Positions 8,073-16,153 of a DNA stretch of 64,000 nucleotides are shown here, piece after piece. The notes under the pieces were generated by a model that was given only the letters and a program-made list of their open reading frames with translations, had not been told where the DNA came from and did no database searches. Numbering within the stretch: position 1 is the first letter of the stretch; each line of letters begins with the position of its first letter. Both the position numbers and the translations under genes were made by a program. Source of the DNA: Hahellaceae bacterium (GTDB lineage Bacteria > Pseudomonadota > Gammaproteobacteria > Pseudomonadales > Oleiphilaceae); NCBI GenBank assembly GCA_016716085.1, contig JADJWY010000023.1, positions 186,001 to 250,000 of the forward strand, read 5' to 3'.

Positions 8073-8428
8073 TTAAAGCTTCCCCGCTGCGGTTAGCGCG
8101 GCATGTATCGTTTTGAATGGTAAAAGCAAAGATAATTGAGCATCCAATAATGGAAAAGCGCCATAGCTGGCATACCATTCGGCAACACGTTCATTCCTGG
8201 CATCAATCAACAATGCAACGCCGCCTGCCTGAGCCGCTACCAACAAGCAACGCCGCCCTGCTGAAAGCAATAATTGGCCGCCCAGGCCATGTCCCTGAAC
8301 CGAAGCGTCTACAGCTAGACGGCCAAGCCGAAATACTGGCACATCATGTCGAGCCAGGCCACGCTTAATCACCTCCGGCGCACGTTCATAAGCAATGGAG
8401 GCTGGACTTAGGCTGTAGTATCCCAATA
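8073..8428 (-). pseudogene. GNAT acetyltransferase toxin (TacT-like), N-terminus replaced by Tn3 end
   Basis: The segment ILGYYSLSPASI through VPVFRLGRLAVD and QGHGLGGQLL (acetyl-CoA-binding loop) to LLIDARNERVAEWY and LLPFKTI is typical of GNAT toxins that acetylate aminoacyl-tRNA and are paired with DUF1778 antitoxins. The gene is cut at its 5' side by the Tn3-family terminal repeat beginning at 8429. The open frame reads into that repeat and picks up about 28 foreign residues (MRTFKNESIKTMAYENN...). The natural start, the antitoxin gene and the promoter are missing here. Function is therefore unlikely unless the transposon end supplies expression. Confidence 0.75.
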
Positions 8429-8429
8429 T

Positions 8430-8476
8430 GAGGTATGGCCACGATTCGTGTAAAAAACCGCCATTGTTCTCGTAAG
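8430..8476 (+). repeat. Tn3-family terminal inverted repeat, copy A
   Basis: This is a 47-bp terminal sequence starting GAGGTATGGCCACGATTCG and ending TCGTAAG, with the layout of Tn3-family ends. The same sequence lies at 16031-16077 (same orientation) and at 30314-30360 (inverted). The outer edge abuts the truncated GNAT gene; the transposase 3' end lies 76 bp inside. Confidence 0.75.
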
Positions 8477-8552
8477 CCATTGTTTTAATGCTTTCATTTT
8501 TAAAAGTGCGCAAATATTACACAGCGGGCTTTTATCCTTGGTTTGCAGCAGT

Positions 8553-9661
8553 TCAGATTGATAAATCGTAGTCTGGCGGCTTCACTTTTCGCTTGATATC
8601 CAGCAGGTAGTCGCCGAATCGGTTAATCTGGCTGGTCCAATACGGGCCAAGTCCTTCCAGAATTTGAGGGGTGATTTCCCATCCTTCTGCCTGTAACTGC
8701 TTTAATACCCGCGTCATCGAGGCAACGTTGTGAAGGATCGCCATGTTAGCCACCAGTTGGTTGTATTTGATGATTTTGTTCTGCTCGAAGCGGATATTTT
8801 CAGCAATGATGCCGTCGTTGCCAAAGAATAGCCATTTGACAAAGTTATTGAATTGCTCTCCCTTATTGGTGGCAGCATGGACTACCTTACGCAGCTCTAC
8901 GTCGTTGATGTACCGAAGCAGGTAAATTGTCCGTATCACACGCCCCAGCTCCCGAAAGGCAAAATACACTTTGTTCTTGCGGCTTTGTGTGCCCAGCCTT
9001 CGGAGTATCGTCGAGGGGGCAATCCTTCCGGCTTTGATTGAAAGCGCTATCCGAAACATGTCCGGCAGGTGTCGTTCGATCAGCTCCCAATCAATCGTAC
9101 CACTGAACAAAGCTTCGATATGTTGGGTTTGCCTTCTGGCGTCAGCCTTAAAAAAGGTCAGCTTTTTGATCCCCCTGATACGAGGCATCAGCTGGATACC
9201 CAGAAGAAAAGCCAGCGCAAATACCGGCGTGCTCTGTGACTGTGTATCACCATGCAGCGTATCCGGTTGAATATCGACATCACTGTTCTGGATTACGTCG
9301 AGGATATAGAGGGCCTCATATACACCACAGGGAATAAACCGGCTGAATAGCGCGATATACTGGTCTGACACGTGGTAGTAGCCAATCCCACCATAGCCGC
9401 CATAACGGATGTGGTATTCCGTGATCAGGTTCTGTTCATACAGATTCCATTTGGTTCCATCGGCCGAGGCCGACTTGCCGCTTCCCCAGTATTTGGGCAA
9501 GGCGAATTGATTGTATGCGTTGATCACTTTGGCAATTGCTTTGTCGAGCCTTTCTTCCGTGACGTACTTGAGATTCAACCATGCCACCTGTTTGCGACTG
9601 ATACCTTTCACTGATTGAGCCACCTGACTGGGACCGAGATTACAGCCGTAGCAGAACAAAG
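8553..9661 (-). pseudogene. tnpA: Tn3-family transposase, C-terminal third (copy A)
   Basis: About 368 residues of the Tn3 DDE transposase C-terminus are open here, including SADGTKW (first catalytic Asp region) and LHGDTQSQS. It is nearly identical to the same part of the copy at 16154-19141. Homology stops sharply at 9661, where the IS66-family inverted repeat begins, so the N-terminal two thirds are lost. Unlike copy B, this fragment keeps the reading frame. Confidence 0.9.
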
Positions 9662-9686
9662 GTGAGCTTACGGCACGCGAGCGTGA

Positions 9687-11327
9687 CTACCCTTCGCTTT
9701 TCTGCTCTTGCAATGGAATCGCATAATTCCAGGGCAACCATTTAGCGGGATCTCCCGCCACTCTGGCACGATGCCGTTGGACGGCATTGAGGTACTCAAA
9801 GAGATTGATCTGTGCCTGAGCAGCCGTGGCAATGATCGACGTCAATACATCCCCGATGGCAGCACCGGTAGCGGTTTTGTAGAAGTTGGCGTTTTTCCGG
9901 TTACGCACGATCAGCTTCAGGTGACGCTCCATGATGTTGTTGTCGATTCGTGCGCCTTCCTGCGTACAGAACCGCGTCAGGCCGTCGAAGTGCTTGTCGA
10001 AATAGGCTATCGCCTTGCCCAATCCGCTGTTGGCCTCGACGGGGCTGTCTTCGCCTCCTGCCAGTTGTGCCGCACCCCACTGTCGGATCGCCTCCATCAC
10101 TGGTAACGAGTGCTGCCGGTGCCAGGCCAGCCGTTCCGACGGGGTGTGATGCTGCTCCTGGCTCTCCCGGTCGAAGCGCCATATCTGACCGTAGCGTTCC
10201 AACACCCATTCCACCTTGTCGGTAAAGTGGTCGTGCACGTCCACGTACTGACGTCGCCCATGCGCGTTGCACAGCGCCTGGATACAGGACCTCACCGTGG
10301 GTTTGTTGTGCGGCAGCGCATCGCTCATGATCAACGGCGGCGGCAAGCCCGGCGTGCGCTGCTGCAAGATCTCATCGATGAATTCCCCAGCATGGCGGAT
10401 GTTGGTCTGGAACAGGATGATGGTTTCGCCCGAGACCAATTCGGCGATCAAGCCGGAGCTGTAAACCCCGGTGCGCAACTGCTCCCGCTGGCTGTTACGT
10501 TTCTTTTTCTGAATCGGTGCCTGATCCAGAATCCGGTGCGAGGTGTCATCCAGATGATAATGCCGGGCATCGGCAGCGCGTTGCTGCAAGTGACGGAACA
10601 CCGGAGAGCACGGCGTTGGCGACCTGTTCGCACTGGTCGAATGCCGTCGATGCGGTGACCGGCACGCCCAGCAGATTCTGCAGGCTCTCCTGGCGATAGA
10701 AAGGGGTGGGGCCGCCTCCGGTGCCGCCAAAGTACTTGTTCAGGGTGATGACCGAGCGGGCGCTGTAGCCGTATTTCTGGTCAGCTTCGCCATCGGCCAG
10801 GACGTCAGCAGACAACGCCGCCGTGAAAAAGGCCCGCAGGCATTGCAGCGCAAGCGCTCTGACAGGTGCAATTCAGGCGTCAATGGCGCATTCCCGGTAA
10901 TCCGCAGCAGGCGGGCGGGTTCATATTTGTAGACCTTGCCGATCCCGCAGGCCGGGCAGTCATCCCCTTTTTCAGACCATCGAGTGGATGATGAATCACC
11001 GCCGGTGTTTGCGCCGGGGCTTTGTGGCGGGAGGCACCGGAATGCGGTTTGTCCGGTCGGGATCGCGAGGACTCTGCCGTCTTGGGTGAGACCGTCAGAT
11101 CCGCAGCTTCTCAGAGGATTTGACCGGCCCAGCAGCTTGCGCATCTTGTGCAGGGTGATGTCTTTGTCGGTCAGCCGCTCCTGCAGGAAGGCCAGAGTCT
11201 CCAGGGCATCGCACAGCAGGGCCATGTCGGCCTTGCTCAGCGCCAGGTCGTGTTCCTGCGCATCAACAATCCGCGCCTTCAACGCATCCAGTTCAGCGTC
11301 ATCCATGTCCAGAATCGTGGTACTCAC
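9687..11327 (-). pseudogene. tnpC: IS66 transposase TnpC, multiply frameshifted
   Basis: The coding region is recognisable from a GTG at 11327 (AAGGAG upstream, then MDDAELDALKARIVD) through a zinc-ribbon-like CPACG segment, KYGYSARSVITLNKYFGG and LIMSDALPHN to DNNIMERHLKLIVRNRKN and the C-terminal WLPWNYA. These segments lie in different frames, with shifts near 11100, 10970, 10830 and 10630. It cannot produce a full transposase as written. Confidence 0.85.
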
Positions 11328-11394
11328 AAGCGCTCCTTCACCGTGTGGCGCAGAGCTTACCGGAAATGGCTTAAATGGCAAATGATTCATTGGC

Positions 11395-11738
11395 TTAAGC
11401 CAGCTTTTTAAAGTGAGCATCATCGGATAACGCTAACCCCTTGAGCAGCAGACTCAACTGGCGTGCGCTCAATACCCCGGCCGGTTCCTCCAACGGACCC
11501 GCGACCGGACTGAATCGACCGCTGGACAGGCGTTTGGTCATCAACCAGAAACCATTGCCGTCGTAACGCAGCAAACGGATCTGGGTACGGTTACGGTTCA
11601 GGAACACGAACCGGTATCCTGCCGGGGTTCTGCTTTAACTGATCCCGGCACAGGGCCTGAAACCGTCGATACCCCGGCGAAAGTCCGCCGGGTGACGGGC
11701 CAGCAATACATGACTGTGAGCCATGAGCTGGATCATGA
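11395..11738 (-). pseudogene. tnpB: IS66 TnpB (Orf2), frameshifted
   Basis: The start MIQLMAHSHVLLARHPADFRRGIDGF matches IS66 Orf2, but the frame breaks near 11640. The rest (FLNRNRTQIRLLRYDGNGFW, then RLSSGRF) continues in another frame to the stop at 11395. TnpB is needed for IS66 transposition in the studied members, so its loss adds to the evidence that the element is inactive. Confidence 0.8.
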
Positions 11739-12149
11739 CAACCCTTCCCCGGAGACTCCCAGTCCCTGCATCAGCGCTGTCAGTTGGCGTAAGGTCAGTT
11801 GACCCCGGATACGGACCCGGTTCGGCTCCTGAAGCGTCAGGGTGAGATCGACGGGCAACGTTTCCGAAACGACGGATTCAGCTGTCAGGGTTACCGCGAT
11901 AAATGGGGATTCGCAGCGGCTGTCTTCAACGCCGACGCGATCATCACGCCACTGTTTGAGCATCTTGGGCGTCACACCCAGTGCCTTGCTCAGACGAATT
12001 TGCGGATAGTGAGGCAGTAAGTCTACCGCACGCTGACGCAGGTCGGCAGGTACTGGCGAACGCCGGGCGAGGCGCTGTTTGCGCCATACATTGAAATCAC
12101 GGGCGAGCGGGTGCAAATCCGCTGAAGAAGCGGGTGACGTTGACGACAT
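11733..12149 (-). CDS. tnpA: IS66 TnpA (Orf1) HTH protein
   Basis: This 138-aa protein has an N-terminal helix-turn-helix region (RQRAVDLLPHYPQIRLSKAL, then KMLKQWRDD) and a C-terminal half typical of IS66 Orf1 accessory proteins. It is the only uninterrupted frame of the element and overlaps the tnpB start by 6 bp. Its role is presumed DNA binding during transposition. Confidence 0.75.
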   Translation of the reverse strand: MSSTSPASSADLHPLARDFNVWRKQRLARRSPVPADLRQRAVDLLPHYPQIRLSKALGVTPKMLKQWRDDRVGVEDSRCESPFIAVTLTAESVVSETLPVDLTLTLQEPNRVRIRGQLTLRQLTALMQGLGVSGEGLS

Positions 12150-12224
12150 GGCAATTGACCTCCTGTGGCAGAGAGGTCATTCAAACAGAATCGGTTCAGG
12201 AAGTTGCGCTAGGTTGCCGTAAGG

Positions 12225-12464
12225 TCACGCAATCCCCGCATTCGCATGCCCCGTGATCGCACCGCTAATTACAGCTGACAACGCCCCTAATGCGGCAATT
12301 AAGAATCCCCATTGCAGATTGCGTTTCCAGGTGGCCACGACTACGGGAACGGCATAGGCTAAAATAAATTTCGTTGGCTCACTGGCCGCTAAGTTAATGG
12401 TGATCAAACCAGCAAACCATGCAAGAGCCGCAATGACATCCAGATATCGCATCAGTTGCATCAT
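12225..12464 (-). pseudogene. Membrane-protein N-terminus cut by IS66
   Basis: There are about 78 residues with three hydrophobic segments (VIAALAWFAGLITINLAA, FILAYAVPVVVATW, LIAALGALSAVISGAI). The frame runs into the IS66 right repeat, which supplies the TGA at 12225. The start ATG at 12464 has AGAGG 6 nt upstream and lies 10 bp after the antiporter stop, so it was co-transcribed with it. The pattern resembles the N-terminal sensor segment of a signalling protein, but the rest is missing and I do not assign a function. Confidence 0.6.
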
Positions 12465-12474
12465 ACCCAACCTC

Positions 12475-14207
12475 TTATTTTCTCGGCCTCAATTTCAATC
12501 CAACGGACACAATATGATCGCCTTCGATCTCCCTGACTATCAGTTTCACAAGCCCCAGTTTGACCTGGTCTCCGACAACTGGCTTGCCATGAAACTGATT
12601 CACAATGTACTGTTCTATCGTAAGGGATGCATCGGATGGGTTCACTTCGAAACCGTAGGCTTGGGCTATGTCGGCTAATTTGGCCTCTGGATGCAAGGCA
12701 AATTCGCCAAAGAAATGCTCTGACTCTAGGAGCGGAGAATGCGCGACTGGGGCGACACACGACCCAACGCAGCCCTGGCGCTACTGGTAGCCAAGATCAT
12801 GACCTGATCGTCACAGATAAGCTTTTGCTGGCTTATATCATCAAGCAGGATTCCCCGGCGAACAACCCCCACGATTTGGCTACCTTCCGATGCCGGTAAG
12901 CGCGCTACCGTTGAGCCGGCCGCACGGCAGCCCGCTACTACCGGATAGATTAAAAGCTCTTTGTCCTGTTCGTGTCTGATCGTTAAATGTAAGCATTCAG
13001 GCTCTTTTGCCGTTGGCGGTAATTCTATTTGTAACCACCTTGCCATTGGGGCTATCGTCCAACCTTGCAATACCAGGGAAATAAGCACCACAAAGAACAC
13101 CAGTTCAAAATATGTCTGGGTATGCTCCAGACCAGCCAGGGAGGGGAATAAGGCCAGGATGATCGGCACTGCCCCACGCAGCCCACACCAACCAATAAAC
13201 ATCTGTTCGCGCCATGGGAAATGAAAAGGTAACAAGGAAACCACGACGGCCAGCGGTCTTGCGATAAAAATCAGTACGAATGCAATAGCCACTGCGGGAA
13301 CGATAATGGGTATCACATTGCTTGGTGTGATTAACAAACCCAACATCAAGAACATGCCGATCTGGCTTAACCAGGCCATACCATCATGGAATCGATGGAT
13401 GTCATTACTGTAGGGGAGAGAGGTATTTCCAATCATGACGCCCACTATGAAAATCGCGAGAAAACCGCTGCCATCCCAAAGTGTGGTCAGACCGAACAAG
13501 CTGATACCTCCGGCCAGAGCCAGCAATGGATACAGCGATGATGGAAGAGACAAGCGCCTTAACATTTGGGCAAGCAGAAAGCCGCCTGCAAAACCGATTG
13601 CCAAACCGAGCCCCATCTGGCGGAGGAGTTCGCTAAGGATTGTCCAGCCTTGATTGCCATCATTGCTGAGTTGAAGTAGCTGTACCAGCGTGATGGTTAG
13701 AAAAATCGCCATCGGATCATTTGACCCCGATTCGATTTCAAGCGTAGCGCCGGTACGTTCTTTTAGCTCTAATCCGGCATTTCTTAACAACCCAAAGACG
13801 GCTGCGGCATCGGTGGAGGCTACTATCGCCCCGATTAGCAAGCCTTCCTGCCAGGGTAGCTCCAGAATGATGTGCGCCGCTAAACCGGTAATGGCCGCTG
13901 TCACAATGACGCCGAAAGTGGCCAACGAAAGCGCGGGTTTCAAGCTGACACGGAAAGTATCTTTTCGGGTTCCCAGTCCACCATCAAAAATGATGATGGC
14001 CAATGCGACATTCCCAAACAGAAACGCCAGACTAAAATCGTCAAACCTGATTCCGCCCGGGCCGTCTTCACCAGCCAGCATTCCCAACACAAGAAATACC
14101 AATAAAATAGGAGCGCCGATACGCCGTGTAAATACGCTGGCAACGACGCACAGTAATGCGAGAACAGCTGCACCGAATATGTATTGGTATATCACGTCTA
14201 TTGTCAT
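12475..14207 (-). pseudogene. nhaP2: K+/H+ antiporter, NhaP2/CvrA type, split by one frameshift
   Basis: The N-terminal 480 residues form a CPA1/CPA2-type antiporter with about 12 membrane helices, including IIFDGGLGT and the pore motif STDAAAVFGLL, then a cytosolic TrkA-C-like region. Near 12750 the frame shifts. The continuing frame encodes APVAHSPLLESEHFFG and HPEAKLADIAQAYGF with the C-terminal CorC/HlyC-type domain, ending at 12475. This matches the full domain order of NhaP2 (about 575 aa), so a single-base indel explains the break. It may be a true mutation or a sequencing error. Confidence 0.85.
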
Positions 14208-14235
14208 ATTTTATCCTAACGGGCTTCGCTACCCG

Positions 14236-14436
14236 CTATGGGCGGTGCGAATTCAAATTTGTTTCTGCCATTAAACTTGCAACTTTATCCATTAATATGC
14301 GTGATGCATTATCATTGAACTGCTGGCCCTCCTCGATGTACTCCCACACAGTGGCATCGTTTCGCCATCCTCCTTGCTTTTTGATAAGTTCAAAGTCAAC
14401 CCGCTCCCGTGCTGCCGAAGTCGACAAGCCACAAGG
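14236..14436 (-). pseudogene. Tyrosine recombinase C-terminus (fragment)
   Basis: The peptide STSAARERVDFELIKKQGGW followed by WEYIEEGQQFNDNA is the end of a phage-type integrase (the region just after the catalytic His/Arg box, before the Tyr). The upstream part is gone; the frame runs into the IS91-like end at about 14438. It is not similar to the recombinase at 19.2-20.4 kb, so it marks a second integrative element. Confidence 0.7.
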
Positions 14437-14440
14437 ATAG

Positions 14441-14860
14441 AAGGATAGGAAGTATAAACCCGCTTTTTCAAACCAGCATACCATTCAAGAAAGGAAGTGG
14501 TGCCCTGTTTTCCTGTCTGAAGTGACCGGATACTCAGTACTTAGCCTTGGATTTTTGTAGCAATTGGGCGTTTTCAATCGATTCAAGGAAGATTTAGTCA
14601 CTGAGGTATGCGATGCCCTACCGGGTTATCAGCATGTGGCGGATGGGGTCAAGTTATTGAATTTGCAATTGGAAGGGCGGTGCTCTGGCTTCGACTGGGC
14701 CGGTTATCAGCGACGGCTCCTGCAAATCTAAATGCGCCAGTATCTTTTCGATTACGGCAGGGTCTTCGATACTTGAGACCACCTTGACGTGCCCGCCGCA
14801 GCGTTCGCATTGCTCGATATCTATATTGAATACGCGTTTCAGGCGCTGCATCCATGTCAT
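14441..14860 (-). mobile_element. IS91/ISCR-like 3' end, copy 1
   Basis: The minus strand encodes MTWMQRLKRVFNIDIEQCE, CGGHVKV and EDPAVIEKILAHLD, the zinc-ribbon C-terminus of IS91-family (Y2) rolling-circle transposases, ending at 14654. About 210 bp downstream the end reads GCGGGTTTATACTTCCTATC (minus strand, 14463-14444), which resembles the oriIS consensus of ISCR elements (GCGTTTGAACTTCCTATACG). About 390 bp of this is repeated at 15280-15673. Only the 3' part of the element is present. Confidence 0.75.
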
Positions 14861-15060
14861 CGCCGCGCCTTTCCGGTAACGGTAAGCTCTTCCAGAGGTT
14901 CCTTCACAGTGAGTTCGATCGTGCTGCCCAGCAAATACCCGGAACGGAAAAGCCTTAAACCGTTAAGCGCAAATCGCGTTACAGGCGATCTTTCGCAGAA
15001 GATCTAGGCAACCGACGCACTATCTATTAGTATAAATAAGCGCAAAGAGTGGAGAATCCT
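14861..15060. other. Short unassigned stretch left of the RHH remnant
   Basis: The minus strand keeps an open frame here (RSPVTRFALNGLRLFR and STIELTVKEPLEELTVTG) that ends just before the IS91-like frame; I do not recognise it. The plus-strand end (TAGTATAAATAAG, then GGAG before ATG 15061) looks like the promoter and ribosome site of the RHH remnant. Confidence 0.3.
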
Positions 15061-15287
15061 ATGGCTAACCTAATGTTACCCTTCGGGTATCGGGTCTGTT
15101 GAAACCATTTAGAAAGTGTACTGGCCCAAACGGGGAATACGAAACACCGAGCGAATATTTACGTGATCTGATCCGGAAGGATATGGAGCGAAGAGACGCT
15201 GCCAAGTGGGAGAGGCTAAGGTCTTCCCTGGCGGAAGGGCTGAGTTTTAGCGAGCAAGAATATCAATCCATTGATCGGGAAGGATAG
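15061..15287 (+). pseudogene. ParD/CopG-like antitoxin remnant
   Basis: An ATG at 15061 with GGAG 6 nt upstream begins MANLMLPFGY but meets a stop after 13 codons. A shifted frame then encodes GEYETPSEYLRDLIRKDME and AEGLSFSEQEYQSI, the typical ParD-like RHH core and toxin-binding helix. The end is fused to the IS91-like terminus, which supplies the stop. No ParE partner is visible. Confidence 0.65.
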
Positions 15288-15673
15288 GAAGTATAAACCC
15301 GCTTTTTCAAACCAGCATACCATTCAAGAAAGGAAGTGGTGCCCTGTTTTCCTGTCTGAAGTGACCGGATACTCGGTACTTAGCCTTGGATTTTTGTAGC
15401 AATTGGGCGTTTTTCAATCGATTCAAAGGAAGATTTAGTCACTGAGGTATGCGATGCCCTACCGGGTTATCAGCATGTGGCGGATGGGGTCAGAAGTTAT
15501 TGAATTTACCCAATTGGAAGGGCGGTGCTCTGGCTTCGACTGGGCCGGTTATCAGCGACGGCTCCTGCAAGGCTAAATGCGCCAGTATCTTTTCGATTAC
15601 GGCAGGGTCTTCGATACTTGAGACCACCTTGACGTGCCCGCCGCAGCGTTCGCATTGCTCGATATCTATATTC
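15280..15673 (-). mobile_element. IS91/ISCR-like 3' end, copy 2
   Basis: This is a near-identical direct repeat of 14439-14827, with the same oriIS-like terminus (15282-15302) and the same transposase tail (NIDIEQCERCGG onward). Small indels distinguish the copies. It is shorter than copy 1: homology ends at NIDIEQ, where the giant-protein paralogue fragment begins. The repeated oriIS end with different right edges fits one-ended rolling-circle transposition or later recombination. Confidence 0.75.
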
Positions 15674-16029
15674 CATTTGTACCCGTCTGGCCGCTCGCTT
15701 GAGCGTCGCTCCAAGCACAGCGGCGGAAACCCGCAATCCATTGGGCGCAGCCTGCGCCTGCCGGAACATGAACGACAAAGGCAAAGCCGCTTGCGGGTTG
15801 CTTCCAAACGCATCCACTTGGGGTGGGTCGCCCTCGCCTTCCCAACCGTCGGCAGGCAAAGCCAGGTAATCTACCCACGCCACCACATCATCGTTGCGTG
15901 CCTCTTCATCGTTGTACATCTCCGCTGCCAATACCAAAAAAGGTAGCATATTCCACAGCGTGTCGAAGTCGCCCTTACTGGCTTTCTGCATCACCTTGTT
16001 GATGAAGCCGCCGAAGTGTTTGGCGAATT
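15674..16029 (-). pseudogene. Fragment of a paralogue of the giant PD-(D/E)XK protein
   Basis: About 118 residues (FAKHFGGFINKVMQKAS, LWNMLPFLVLAAEMYND, DDVVAWVDYLALPA) align with the pre-toxin region of the giant protein (RHFAGAIGTAVKSALGG, LANLLPFILIAVELYED, DDLWVWVEYIATFI). It is bounded by the IS91-like fragment on one side and the Tn3 terminal repeat on the other. The open frame borrows residues from both neighbours, so no functional protein is expected. Confidence 0.7.
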
Positions 16030-16153
16030 TGAGGTATGGCCACGATTCGTGTAAAAAACTGTCATTGTTCTCGTAACCTATTGTTTTAATGCTTTCATTT
16101 TCAAAAGCGCGCAAATATTATACAGCGGGCTTTTATCCTTGGTTTGCAGCGGT

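Larger units (their letters stand above)
9662..12228 (-). mobile_element. IS66-family insertion sequence (degenerate)
   Basis: The 2567-bp element is bounded by imperfect inverted repeats: GTGAGCTTACGGCACGCGAG at 9662 and, on the opposite strand, GTGACCTTACGGCAACCTAG ending at 12228 (17 of 21 positions match). It encodes the three classical IS66 products in the order tnpA-tnpB-tnpC on the minus strand. The flanking octamers GAACAAAG and GCAATCCC do not match, so the usual 8-bp target duplication is absent. The left flank is Tn3 tnpA and the right flank is a truncated membrane-protein gene, which suggests deletion or recombination through the element. Confidence 0.85.
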
